DNA of 13,261 nt from CAZIWJ01 sp964542855 (GCA_964542855.1 CAZIWJ010000077.1:1-13261), one strand, 5' to 3'; positions 1 to 7,970 are shown, numbered from the stretch's first letter. Numbers and translations: made by a program. Notes: generated by a model not told the origin, from the letters alone.

Positions 1-126
1 ATAACCTCAACTTTCCTTTAATCCGGGTTTTCACAACCTCTAAGTAGGGAAGGAAAATGTTTAAACTCATTGTGTAAAACGGGTATAAAGTTAAAAATTA
101 TGCTGCAGTAATGAACTAGTGTAAAA

Positions 127-145
127 AATTATTCATTTAATAATT
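127..145. repeat. AT-rich inverted repeat upstream of sdhC
   Basis: AATTATT (127-133) and AATAATT (139-145) are exact reverse complements separated by five bases. They lie about 127 nt before the sdhC start. The position suits an operator or upstream promoter element, but the arms are pure A/T in an AT-rich spacer, so chance is a real alternative. Confidence 0.4.
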
Positions 146-204
146 GATGACGTTTATTATTTACGCCTTGGCATTATCTTCGCAACGATTAAATTCAAAC
201 TCAT

Positions 205-223
205 CTATTGCAAGTTGCAAGAG
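205..223. repeat. Near-perfect palindrome and tandem TTGCAAG repeat before sdhC
   Basis: CTATTGCAA (205-213), a single central G, and TTGCAAGAG (215-223) form an inverted repeat matching at 8 of 9 positions per arm. The same bases also read as a tandem direct repeat, TTGCAAG at 208-214 and again at 215-221. The site ends 48 nt before the sdhC ATG, where a repressor or activator of the operon could bind. The sequence shows the symmetry; regulatory use is inference. Confidence 0.45.
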
Positions 224-271
224 TTCTCTTTTGCTAAATAATAACCATTCAAACAACCAAACATATTACAA

Positions 272-949
272 ATGAGTTGGGTAACACAAACCTTTTCTAG
301 TTCAATCGGCAGAAAGGCAGTGATGTCTTTAACCGGATTATTCCTGATTTCCTTCTTAACCATTCACATGTCGGGAAATTTATTGCTCTTTCAAAACGAT
401 AACGGGCTTGCTTTTAATGCTTACGCCAAGTTCATGACTACTAACCCTGTTATTAAAACAGTTTCTTATTTATTATATACCGGCATACTTGTCCATTCGG
501 TATGGGCGCTGATTCTTTCAGTGCATAATCGAAGTGTTCGTCCGGTAGGTTATGCCGTAAGCAAGGCCTCAGCTAATAGTAGTTGGAATTCCAGGAACAT
601 GGGTATTCTGGGAACAATTGTACTGGTATTTCTCATCATTCACATGAGAAGTTTCTGGTACGAAATGAAGTTCGGTAGTTTACCACTGGACGCTAACGGG
701 AATAAAGACCTCTTCAGTATTGTTCAGGCAGCCTTTCAGCAATGGTGGTACGCTTCGTTGTATGTTTTAGCCATGGGAGGATTAGCTTTTCACCTGGCTC
801 ACGGTTTTGCCAGTTCATTCCAAACTCTCGGACTCACCCACAGAAAGTACACTCCGCTAATCCAAAAACTTGGATTGGCGTTTGCAGTAGTAGTTCCTTT
901 TGTTTTCGCTACTATGCCAATATATTTCTATATCAAGAGCTTAATTTAA
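272..949 (+). CDS. sdhC: Succinate dehydrogenase cytochrome b558 membrane subunit (SdhC)
   Basis: This is the membrane anchor of respiratory complex II, passing electrons from SdhB to the quinone pool, presumably menaquinone. The 225-residue protein has five hydrophobic segments (about 17-40, 60-84, 108-128, 157-182, 198-221). That fits the single-subunit di-heme b558 family (Bacillus SdhC, Wolinella FrdC), which needs no SdhD. Histidines in the right helices for the two haems are H32 (in IHMSGN), H75, H124 and H177 (in HGFAS), with H174 as an alternative to H177. The ATG at 272 gives the conserved N-terminus with the basic SIGRKAVMSLTG stretch before helix 1. It leads the operon, and sdhA starts 10 nt after its stop. 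The family is clear; the exact haem ligand set is inferred from family spacing. Confidence 0.95.
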   Translation: MSWVTQTFSSSIGRKAVMSLTGLFLISFLTIHMSGNLLLFQNDNGLAFNAYAKFMTTNPVIKTVSYLLYTGILVHSVWALILSVHNRSVRPVGYAVSKASANSSWNSRNMGILGTIVLVFLIIHMRSFWYEMKFGSLPLDANGNKDLFSIVQAAFQQWWYASLYVLAMGGLAFHLAHGFASSFQTLGLTHRKYTPLIQKLGLAFAVVVPFVFATMPIYFYIKSLI

Positions 950-959
950 AAAATATTGT

Positions 960-2894
960 ATGAAACTTGATCCCAAAGTTCCTGAAGGTTCGCTTGCTGA
1001 AAAGTGGACGAAGCATAAGTTTAACATGAAGCTGGTAAACCCGGCCAACAAACGTAAGTACGACATTATCGTGGTGGGTACTGGTCTTGCTGGTGCATCT
1101 GCAGCAGCTTCACTGGCAGAGCTGGGTTACAACGTTAAGTCTTTTTGTTTCCAGGACAGCCCTCGCCGGGCTCACAGTATTGCGGCTCAGGGCGGTATTA
1201 ACGCAGCCAAGAACTACCAGAACGACGGCGACAGCGTGTTCCGTTTATTCTACGATACAATTAAGGGCGGCGACTACCGCTCCCGTGAGGCTAATGTTTA
1301 CCGATTAGCGGAGGTTAGTGTAAATATCATCGACCAGTGCGTGGCGCAAGGTGTTCCTTTCGCCAGGGAGTATGGGGGGTTACTGGCTAACCGTTCATTT
1401 GGTGGTGCACAGGTATCCCGTACATTTTATGCCAGGGGCCAAACGGGCCAACAATTACTGCTGGGAGCCTACGGTGCGCTGAACCGCCAGGTAGCCAACG
1501 GTAAGGTGCAGCTGTTTCCCAGAACTGAAATGCTCGATCTGGTTACGGTTGATGGTAAAGCTAAGGGTATTGTAACGCGTAACCTCGTTACCGGTCAAAT
1601 CGAATCTCATTCAGCTCACGCTGTGGTACTGGCAACCGGTGGATACGGAAATGTATTTTACTTGTCTACCAACGCCATGGGATCGAATGCTACAGCCGCC
1701 TGGCGTGCCCACAAAAAAGGTGCTCATTTCGCTAATCCTTGTTACACTCAAATTCACCCTACCTGTATCCCGGTTTCCGGTGATTATCAGTCTAAGCTAA
1801 CCCTGATGTCAGAGTCGCTGCGTAACGACGGAAGGGTATGGGTACCTAAAACTATCGAGGAAGCCGAAAAGATTAGAAAAGGTGAAATGACTCCGGAAGA
1901 TCTTTCTGAAGATCAGCGCGATTACTACCTGGAGCGTAAATACCCTTCATTTGGTAACCTGGTGCCCCGCGACGTTGCTTCTAGAAATGCCAAGTACGTT
2001 TGCGACGAGGGTAGAGGGGTTGCACCAACTGGGTTGGCGGTTTACCTCGACTTCAAAGAAGCCATTGAGCGCGATGGGGAAGATGTAATTTCTTCAAAGT
2101 ACGGTAATCTTTTTGCCATGTACGAGAAGATTACCGGCGAAAATCCATACAAAACCCCGATGAAGATTTACCCGGCTGTTCACTATACGATGGGTGGCCT
2201 TTGGGTAGATTATAATCTGCAAACTTCAATTCCCGGACTTTTTGCCCTGGGTGAATCGAACTTTTCAGACCACGGCGCCAACCGGTTAGGTGCTTCTGCG
2301 CTAATGCAGGGACTGGCTGACGGCTACTTTGTTATTCCTTACACCATTGGTAATTACCTGGCCGATTTGCCTTATGACAAGGTTTCGGAAGATCACGAAG
2401 CATTTAAGCAAACAGAAGCCGATGTGAAAAAGAACATCGACAAACTGCTGAATATCAACGGTAATAAATCGGTCGACTATTTCCACCGCAAGTTGGGTAA
2501 GGTAATCTGGGATTATTGCGGAATGTCGCGCAATGCTGAAGGCCTGAAAAAAGCCAAGGAACTGGTAAAAGAGATCCGGGAAGAGTTTTATGAGAACGTG
2601 AAAGTTCTGGGAACTAACGAAGAGCTAAATCAGACGCTGGAGAAAGCTACCCGCGTACAGGACTTCCTGGAACTGGGAGAGCTTATGATCGACGATGCGC
2701 TTGCCCGGGAAGAGTCGGCCGGAGGGCACTTCCGAGAGGAATATCAGACCGAAGAAGGCGAAGCCAAGAGAAATGATGAAGAGTTTTCTCACGTTTCGGC
2801 CTGGGAATACAAAGGCGAAGGCCAACAGGAAGAGATGGTGAAAGAAGAACTCGTATTTGAAAATGTTAAGCTAACACAGCGTAGCTATAAATAA
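960..2894 (+). CDS. sdhA: Succinate dehydrogenase flavoprotein subunit (SdhA)
   Basis: This is the catalytic subunit of complex II, oxidising succinate to fumarate with covalently bound FAD on the cytoplasmic face of the membrane. The FAD-binding glycine motif GTGLAG lies at 40-45. H72 in AHSIAAQGG is the expected covalent FAD attachment site. Expected active-site residues are H266 (QIHPT), R288 (SESLRNDGR, the proton-shuttle arginine of the family), H408 (HYTMGG) and R442 (HGANRLGAS). The C-terminal part (about 460-644) is the helical and capping domain, ending in a charged tail. At 644 residues it fits the long Bacteroidota/b558-type form rather than the roughly 590-residue proteobacterial one. 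It lies between sdhC (10-nt gap) and sdhB (6-nt gap), so the three are almost certainly co-transcribed. Nothing is missing. Confidence 0.97.
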   Translation: MKLDPKVPEGSLAEKWTKHKFNMKLVNPANKRKYDIIVVGTGLAGASAAASLAELGYNVKSFCFQDSPRRAHSIAAQGGINAAKNYQNDGDSVFRLFYDTIKGGDYRSREANVYRLAEVSVNIIDQCVAQGVPFAREYGGLLANRSFGGAQVSRTFYARGQTGQQLLLGAYGALNRQVANGKVQLFPRTEMLDLVTVDGKAKGIVTRNLVTGQIESHSAHAVVLATGGYGNVFYLSTNAMGSNATAAWRAHKKGAHFANPCYTQIHPTCIPVSGDYQSKLTLMSESLRNDGRVWVPKTIEEAEKIRKGEMTPEDLSEDQRDYYLERKYPSFGNLVPRDVASRNAKYVCDEGRGVAPTGLAVYLDFKEAIERDGEDVISSKYGNLFAMYEKITGENPYKTPMKIYPAVHYTMGGLWVDYNLQTSIPGLFALGESNFSDHGANRLGASALMQGLADGYFVIPYTIGNYLADLPYDKVSEDHEAFKQTEADVKKNIDKLLNINGNKSVDYFHRKLGKVIWDYCGMSRNAEGLKKAKELVKEIREEFYENVKVLGTNEELNQTLEKATRVQDFLELGELMIDDALAREESAGGHFREEYQTEEGEAKRNDEEFSHVSAWEYKGEGQQEEMVKEELVFENVKLTQRSYK

Positions 2895-2900
2895 GAACTT

Positions 2901-3653
2901 ATGAACCTGACACTCAAAGTATGGCGTCAAAAAAACGCCAAATCAAAGGGAAAATTCGAAACCTATAAAGTAAGTGGCATCTCCGATCACATGTCTTTCC
3001 TGGAAATGATGGACGTGCTAAACGAGCAACTAATAGAAGAAGGTAAAGATCCTGTTCACTTCGATCACGACTGCCGGGAAGGAATCTGTGGAATGTGTAG
3101 CATGTATATAAACGGCCGTGCACACGGACCTCAGGAACTGGCTACTACCTGTCAGTTGCACATGCGTAGTTTCAAAGATGGTGAAACCATTACTATCGAA
3201 CCCTGGAGGGCTAAAGGTTTTCCTATTGTAAAAGATCTTATGGTTGATCGGTCTTCTTTCGATAGGATTCAGCAATCTGGTGGTTACGTGTCGGTTAATA
3301 CCGGTGGCACTCCAGATGCTAACGAAATTCCCGTACCTAAAAAAATGGCCGATGAAGCGTTTAACGCGGCAACTTGTATTGGTTGCGGGGCTTGTGTAGC
3401 AGCTTGTAAAAATGCTTCGGCCATGCTGTTTGTAAGTGCCAAAATTTCGCAACTGTCTCTGTTACCACAGGGAAAAGTAGAACGGAAAGAACGTGCTGAA
3501 AAAATGGTCGCACAGATGGATGAGGAAGGGTTCGGAGCCTGCACCAACACCGGTGCCTGCGCCGCCGAATGCCCGAAGGGTATTAGCCTCACCAATATTG
3601 CACGAATGAATCGTGAATTCTTCAGTGCCAAGGCGACTACCGAGAACGTGTAA
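2901..3653 (+). CDS. sdhB: Succinate dehydrogenase iron-sulfur subunit (SdhB)
   Basis: This is the electron-transfer subunit of complex II, carrying electrons from the flavin in SdhA to the haems and quinone site of SdhC through three iron-sulfur clusters. The N-terminal plant-type ferredoxin domain has the 2Fe-2S cysteines C58, C63, C66 and C84. The C-terminal domain has C159, C162, C165 and then C169-K-N, followed by C214, C220 and C224-P. Together these supply the 4Fe-4S and 3Fe-4S clusters in the usual crossed arrangement. All expected cysteines are present. The 250-residue length is normal for the Bacteroidota form. The start is 6 nt after sdhA, and the operon ends 24 nt downstream in a clear terminator. 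Confidence 0.97.
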   Translation: MNLTLKVWRQKNAKSKGKFETYKVSGISDHMSFLEMMDVLNEQLIEEGKDPVHFDHDCREGICGMCSMYINGRAHGPQELATTCQLHMRSFKDGETITIEPWRAKGFPIVKDLMVDRSSFDRIQQSGGYVSVNTGGTPDANEIPVPKKMADEAFNAATCIGCGACVAACKNASAMLFVSAKISQLSLLPQGKVERKERAEKMVAQMDEEGFGACTNTGACAAECPKGISLTNIARMNREFFSAKATTENV

Positions 3654-3676
3654 ACGCTTTTAAGTAACATTTACTG

Positions 3677-3711
3677 CCCTAACTGGTTTATAACTATGTT
3701 AGGGTTTTTTT
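3677..3711 (+). terminator. Rho-independent terminator of the sdh operon
   Basis: CCCTAAC (3677-3683) pairs exactly with GTTAGGG (3698-3704) and is followed at once by seven T residues (3705-3711). The 14-nt loop can form a small inner stem. It starts 24 nt after the sdhB stop and separates the sdh operon from the symporter gene. Confidence 0.88.
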
Positions 3712-3768
3712 ATGCCTTATATTTTTTTGTATAGGCTTTACGCACCAACGAGGTGATAAGATAAAAGT

Positions 3769-5229
3769 ATGCATTACATAGATATATCTATTTTCATACT
3801 CTACATGCTGGCAATGCTGGGTGTGGGTTTCTATTTCCTGAAGAAAAACAAGGATAATGATGATTACTACGTAGGAGGAAGGAACATGAGTAGCCTGCAC
3901 ATTGGTTTATCGGTAGTAGCAACTGATGTGGGCGGTGGCTTCTCAATTGGCCTGGGTGGACTGGGCTTTACCATGGGCCTGGCAGGTTCCTGGATGTTAT
4001 TTACCGGTTTAATTGGTGCCTGGTTAGCCGCTGTTTTTCTCATCCCTACTGTTAAAGGAAACAAAGCTTTCGAAAAATTTTCTACTCTTCCTGAAATTTT
4101 CGGTTTTTTCTACAATAAACCAGTTGCCATTCTTGCTGCTTTAATATCGGCCTTTGGCTATGCCGGTTTTACGAGTTCGCAATTATTGGCCGGAGCTAAA
4201 CTGGCCTCCGGTACTTTCGATGACCTTGATTTAACTAGCGCCCTGATCATCATGGGTTTTGTAGCCGTATTTTATACCGTTTTAGGTGGTTTAAAAGCTG
4301 TAATTTATACCGACACGGTACAATGGATCGTTTTAATGGCAGGTTTAATTTTCGTTGGTTTACCGGTTGCTTATTATGCTGTTGGTGGTTTAACAGCTAT
4401 TCAGGCAACGTTAAAACCAGGGATGTTAGATGTTACTCAAATTGCGGCTTCCGACCTCATTAACTGGGGAATAACTATTATTCCAATTTGGTTTGTTGGT
4501 ATGACCCTTTATCAGCGCATATATGCCAGCCGCGACGTGAAAACCGCTAAAAAGGCCTGGTTTATAGCAGGGATTTTTGAATACCCGATTATGGCATTTA
4601 TGGGTGTAGGCCTGGGCATTCTCGCCAAGGTAGCCGCCGATCAGGGCATGTTCGCATACCTGGGCGCAGAGTCTATTAACGCAGCCGATCCAGAAACCGG
4701 ATTGCCCATGCTGTTGCGAACAGTACTCCCGGTAGGCTTAATGGGAATCATGATGAGTGCCTACTTCTCTGCGGTATTATCTACCGCCGACAGTTGCCTG
4801 ATGGCCAGTTCAGGAACTATTGTTACCGACCTGCTTCCTGAAACTGTGAAAGGTAAAATTAATGAAATTACCCTATCGCAACTGGTAACCCTCGTTATAG
4901 GAATAATGGCTTTAGTGCTGGCACTTCAGATGACTAAAGTGCTTGACCTGATGCTATATTCTTACGCATTCATGGTGTCTGGTTTGTTCGTTCCTGTTCT
5001 TGGAGGCCTGTACTGGAAAAAAAGCAGTAATGCAGGTGCTTTCTGGTCTATGTTAAGTGGAGGCGCTATAACTGTTTCTCTCACTCTGGCCAGTGAAGCC
5101 GACATGATCAACTTACCTTATTCGCTCGATGCTAATTTTTTTGGTATCCTGGCATCTGCAATCATATTTGTATCCCTATCTTACATTATACCCCGCAAAG
5201 CTTCGCTACAACAAGAATATAGTAACTAA
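3769..5229 (+). CDS. Sodium:solute symporter (SSS family), substrate unknown
   Basis: This is an inner-membrane transporter expected to import an organic solute with Na+. The 486-residue protein is hydrophobic throughout, with about 12-13 membrane segments. An early DDYYVGGRNM loop follows helix 1, as is typical of the SSS (PutP/PanF/SGLT) family. The helix-8 region SAYFSAVLSTADS contains S338 and T339, the pair corresponding to the Na+ (Na2) ligands of PutP. SSS members carry amino acids, pantothenate, sugars, acetate and more, and I see nothing that fixes the substrate. It begins 57 nt after the sdh terminator. Its stop lies 2 nt before the acetyltransferase start, and the racemase follows, so the likely cargo is an amino acid or a derivative; that is inference from context only. 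Confidence 0.93.
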   Translation: MHYIDISIFILYMLAMLGVGFYFLKKNKDNDDYYVGGRNMSSLHIGLSVVATDVGGGFSIGLGGLGFTMGLAGSWMLFTGLIGAWLAAVFLIPTVKGNKAFEKFSTLPEIFGFFYNKPVAILAALISAFGYAGFTSSQLLAGAKLASGTFDDLDLTSALIIMGFVAVFYTVLGGLKAVIYTDTVQWIVLMAGLIFVGLPVAYYAVGGLTAIQATLKPGMLDVTQIAASDLINWGITIIPIWFVGMTLYQRIYASRDVKTAKKAWFIAGIFEYPIMAFMGVGLGILAKVAADQGMFAYLGAESINAADPETGLPMLLRTVLPVGLMGIMMSAYFSAVLSTADSCLMASSGTIVTDLLPETVKGKINEITLSQLVTLVIGIMALVLALQMTKVLDLMLYSYAFMVSGLFVPVLGGLYWKKSSNAGAFWSMLSGGAITVSLTLASEADMINLPYSLDANFFGILASAIIFVSLSYIIPRKASLQQEYSN

Positions 5230-5231
5230 AT

Positions 5232-5675
5232 ATGATAAACTTTCGAGTAATTACTTGTATCGATAATCCCACTTATCTCGAGAAAAAAGAGATTGCAGAC
5301 TTTCTCTATGAACATCTCGATGAATATGGTGACAAGCACGAGGATATTATGAAATGCCTCGATTATTCATTAAGCCGTTTTCCGCATCAGGGCGGATTTA
5401 CGCTGGTGGCCAGAGAAAACGGCCAGGTGGCAGGCACGGTGGTGATGTGTCAGACCGGAATGGAAGGCTACATCCCGGAAAACATATTGGTTTACATTGC
5501 CGTTAATAAAAATTTTCGCGGCAAAGGGCTGGGTAAGAAGCTAATGGAAAAAGCTATTCGGGAAGTTAAAGGAGATATTGCCCTGCACGTTGAACCGGAT
5601 AATCCGGCCAGGAAGCTTTACGAAAAGTATGGCTTCACCAACAAGTACTTAGAAATGAGACTAAAAAATAAGTAA
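5232..5675 (+). CDS. GNAT family N-acetyltransferase
   Basis: This is a small cytoplasmic acetyltransferase of 147 residues, a usual single-domain GNAT length. It would transfer an acetyl group from acetyl-CoA to an amine. The acetyl-CoA pyrophosphate-binding motif A is clear: an IAVNKNFRGKGLGKKLME stretch at about 89-106, with the RGKGLG loop matching R/Q-x-x-G-x-G/A. It is followed by the family's C-terminal pattern of a strand and helix ending in NPARKLYEKYGF (about 124-135). The acceptor is not predictable from sequence. The gene is tightly coupled to both neighbours: the ATG is 2 nt after the symporter stop, and its TAA stop shares one base with the racemase ATG (TAATG). An amino acid or amine related to the racemase substrate is a reasonable guess. 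Confidence 0.9.
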   Translation: MINFRVITCIDNPTYLEKKEIADFLYEHLDEYGDKHEDIMKCLDYSLSRFPHQGGFTLVARENGQVAGTVVMCQTGMEGYIPENILVYIAVNKNFRGKGLGKKLMEKAIREVKGDIALHVEPDNPARKLYEKYGFTNKYLEMRLKNK

Positions 5676-6745
5676 TGGCTTACTTAAAATTGTATAAAGA
5701 CCACCTCAAGCATAATTATGAATTCTTGCGAAAGATGTTTAAAGACGCAAATGCTTCCTGGGGTGTGGTAACTAAAATGCTTTGTGGTAATGAAACTTAT
5801 CTTAAAGTTCTTATTGAACTTGGAATAGATGAGGTTCATGATAGCCGCATCAGCAACCTTAAAAAGGTAAAGCAGATTAACGCCGACGTTCAAACGGTTT
5901 ACATTAAACCTCCGGCCAAAGGAGCTATTGAAACAGTAGTAACTTACGCCGACGTGAGCATGAATACTGAGTATTTTACCATGAAAATGCTCTCTGACGA
6001 GGCCGTTAGGCAAAATAAAGAACACAAGGTAATTATCATGATCGAAACCGGCGATTTGCGGGAGGGGGTGATGGGTGATCACCTGATCGATTTTTATGAA
6101 AAAGTGTTCGAGCTGCCAAACATAAATATTATAGGAATTGGAACAAACTTAAATTGCCTGCATGGGGTCATGCCATCACAGGATAAACTCATCCAGCTTA
6201 GTCTGTACAAGCAGTTAATAGAAGCCAAGTTTAACCGGAAAATTCCGTGGATCAGCGGAGGAACGTCAGTTACCCTGCCGCTTATGATGAACAAAATGAT
6301 CCCTGAAGATGTAAATCACTTTCGCATCGGTGAAACTTTGTATTTTGGCCTCAACCTTTTCGACGAATCAAAAATTGAAGGCATGCGTTCCGATGTGCTG
6401 GAACTTTTCACAGAAATTATCGAAATTACAGAGAAGCCTAAAGTACCCATTGGTGAAATGGCGACCAACGTAGCTGGCGATACAACCGAAATTGATGAAT
6501 CCCAGTACGGTAAATCTTCATACCGCGCCATTCTTGATGTGGGCTTATTAGATATTGACCCCAAGTACCTGGTTAACGAAAAGTATAATTTTGAAATCGT
6601 GGGCGCTAGTTCAGATATGCTGGTCATCGACCTTGGAGAAAACTTAGATAAGCTTGCGGTAGGGGATACTATCCGCTTCAACCTGAAATACATGGGGGCC
6701 TTGCACCTGATGAATTCTAATTACATCGATAAGCAGGTTGAATAA
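5675..6745 (+). CDS. Alanine/ornithine racemase-family PLP-dependent enzyme
   Basis: This is a fold-type III PLP enzyme of 356 residues, likely an amino-acid racemase. K34 in WGVVTKMLCGN is the expected PLP-binding lysine. The central GIGTNLNCLHGVMP segment, the glycine-rich SGGTS loop (194-198, likely PLP phosphate) and R217 in FRIGETLYFG follow the barrel order of the family. The C-terminal part (SYRAILDVGLLDID, then a GASSDMLVIDLGE strand and a closing YMGALHLMNSNYI) resembles the ornithine/lysine racemase branch (COG3457, which also contains YhfX) more than classical Alr. It is therefore unlikely to be the cell-wall alanine racemase. Whether it acts on alanine, ornithine, lysine or something else is unknown. 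It overlaps the acetyltransferase gene by one base and is followed by a terminator. Confidence 0.88.
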   Translation: MAYLKLYKDHLKHNYEFLRKMFKDANASWGVVTKMLCGNETYLKVLIELGIDEVHDSRISNLKKVKQINADVQTVYIKPPAKGAIETVVTYADVSMNTEYFTMKMLSDEAVRQNKEHKVIIMIETGDLREGVMGDHLIDFYEKVFELPNINIIGIGTNLNCLHGVMPSQDKLIQLSLYKQLIEAKFNRKIPWISGGTSVTLPLMMNKMIPEDVNHFRIGETLYFGLNLFDESKIEGMRSDVLELFTEIIEITEKPKVPIGEMATNVAGDTTEIDESQYGKSSYRAILDVGLLDIDPKYLVNEKYNFEIVGASSDMLVIDLGENLDKLAVGDTIRFNLKYMGALHLMNSNYIDKQVE

Positions 6746-6764
6746 AATCAGCCATAAATTTTGT

Positions 6765-6795
6765 AAAGCGTATCCTATTGGTTACGCTTTTTTTT
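6765..6795 (+). terminator. Rho-independent terminator after the racemase gene
   Basis: AAAGCGTA (6765-6772) pairs exactly with TACGCTTT (6783-6790), and the inner bases can add two C-G pairs. The run of T residues continues to 6795. It starts 19 nt after the racemase stop and ends 35 nt before the M20 gene, so the M20 gene must rely on read-through or on its own promoter. Confidence 0.85.
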
Positions 6796-6830
6796 ACATT
6801 TAAATATAACTAGTAGAACAAAATGATTGT

Positions 6831-7970
6831 ATGGAAAACCAACTGGATAGTCTGGTCAGGCTTAGAAAACAGTTGCATCGTTATCCTGAACTCTCCGGAA
6901 ATGAAATAAATACCCCGAAGGTAATTTTAAATTACCTGCACGATTACTTTCCGGATGATATTATCAGCGATCTTGGAAGTACCGGGTTGGCCCTGATTTA
7001 TAACGGAAAGGAAGCAGGCCCTACAGTGATGTTCCGATGTGAACTGGATGCTCTGCCTATAGAAGAAAAAAATAAAATCGATCACCGTTCTTTTTATAAG
7101 GAAATATCCCATAAATGCGGGCACGACGGACACATGACTATAGTTACCGGGTTGGCGCAATACGTTAGTGAACATCGTCCGGACAAAGGCAGGGTGGTTT
7201 TATTGTTTCAACCGGCAGAGGAAACCGGGGCTGGTGCCACTCAGGTATTGGCCAGCAAAAACTGGAAAGCTATCGAGCCTGATTATATTTTTAGTTCACA
7301 TAATATACCCGGATATGAAATGGGTAAAATTATTGCCAGGGATAATGTATTCTGCGCGGCATCAACTGGTGTGGATATTAACCTGAAAGGATACACTTCC
7401 CATGCAGCCGAACCAGAAAACGGAATGAGTCCGGCCAACGCCATGTCAAAAATAATTCAGTACCTGAATGAGATGCCTAATTTGCACGCTTTCCACGATT
7501 TCGTAATGGTTACTACTGTTCACGCTTCCCTGGGAGAACGAGCTTACGGAGTAACGCCTGGAAAAGCAAATGTTATGGCAACCTTACGGTCATACGAAGA
7601 CCAAGACCTGGAAGTGCTGTGCCAATTATTAGAATTGAAAGTTAACAAACTGGCGAAAGCCGATGGGCTGTACGTTAAATTAAGTTATGATGACGTTTTT
7701 CCTTCTACTGTTAACCATCAGCAATCTGTTTCACTAATTAGAAATGCAGCCCAACGGGCTGGTTTCAACTTGCTGGAAAAAGAAGAGCCTATTCGTTGGT
7801 CGGAAGATTTTGGTAATTACCTGAAAACTTGTGAAGGAGCTTTATTCGGTCTGGGTGCTGGTATATATACGCCAGATCTGCACAACGAAAATTACGATTT
7901 CCCCGATCAGTTAATTCCTTACGGCTTAACAATCTATAAAAACCTGGTTGAAGATATTCTTGGTTTTTAA
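6831..7970 (+). CDS. Peptidase M20 family amidohydrolase (M20D type)
   Basis: This is a zinc- or manganese-dependent hydrolase of 379 residues, of the group that removes acyl groups from N-acyl amino acids (hippurate hydrolase, N-acyl-L-amino acid amidohydrolase, IAA-amino acid hydrolases). The di-metal site is complete: C96 and H98 in HKCGHDGH, then H101; E130 (general base) and E131 (metal) in QPAEETGAG; H157 in SSHNIPG; H351 in DLHNENYDF. The cysteine ligand and this spacing point to M20D. The dimerisation (lid) domain lies roughly at 175-290. There is no signal peptide, so it is cytoplasmic. The start at 6831 gives the typical LRKQLHRYPELSGNE N-terminus. It follows the racemase unit on the same strand behind a terminator, so a shared pathway is plausible but unproven. 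Confidence 0.92.
   Translation: MENQLDSLVRLRKQLHRYPELSGNEINTPKVILNYLHDYFPDDIISDLGSTGLALIYNGKEAGPTVMFRCELDALPIEEKNKIDHRSFYKEISHKCGHDGHMTIVTGLAQYVSEHRPDKGRVVLLFQPAEETGAGATQVLASKNWKAIEPDYIFSSHNIPGYEMGKIIARDNVFCAASTGVDINLKGYTSHAAEPENGMSPANAMSKIIQYLNEMPNLHAFHDFVMVTTVHASLGERAYGVTPGKANVMATLRSYEDQDLEVLCQLLELKVNKLAKADGLYVKLSYDDVFPSTVNHQQSVSLIRNAAQRAGFNLLEKEEPIRWSEDFGNYLKTCEGALFGLGAGIYTPDLHNENYDFPDQLIPYGLTIYKNLVEDILGF

Larger units (their letters stand above)
1..271 (+). promoter_or_regulatory. Leader/promoter region of the sdh operon
   Basis: No gene is visible in this 271-nt stretch, which is AT-rich and leads into sdhC. It should hold the promoter of the sdhCAB operon, but I see no full match to the Bacteroidota -7 box (TAnnTTTG). 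The closest is TATCTTCG at 175-182, one mismatch and no convincing -33 partner. The region contains two inverted repeats (127-145 and 205-223, listed separately) and two copies of GTGTAAAA (72-79 and 119-126). The gene upstream of the window is unknown, so part of this stretch could be a 3' untranslated region. Confidence 0.5.

Noticed and set aside
3030..3452. 140-codon open frame on the - strand inside sdhB
   Set aside because: It is antisense to a complete SdhB with all iron-sulfur cysteines and has no family resemblance.
272..3653. Missing sdhD
   Set aside because: It is not a gap: the b558-type SdhC carries both haems in a single five-helix subunit, so no SdhD is expected.
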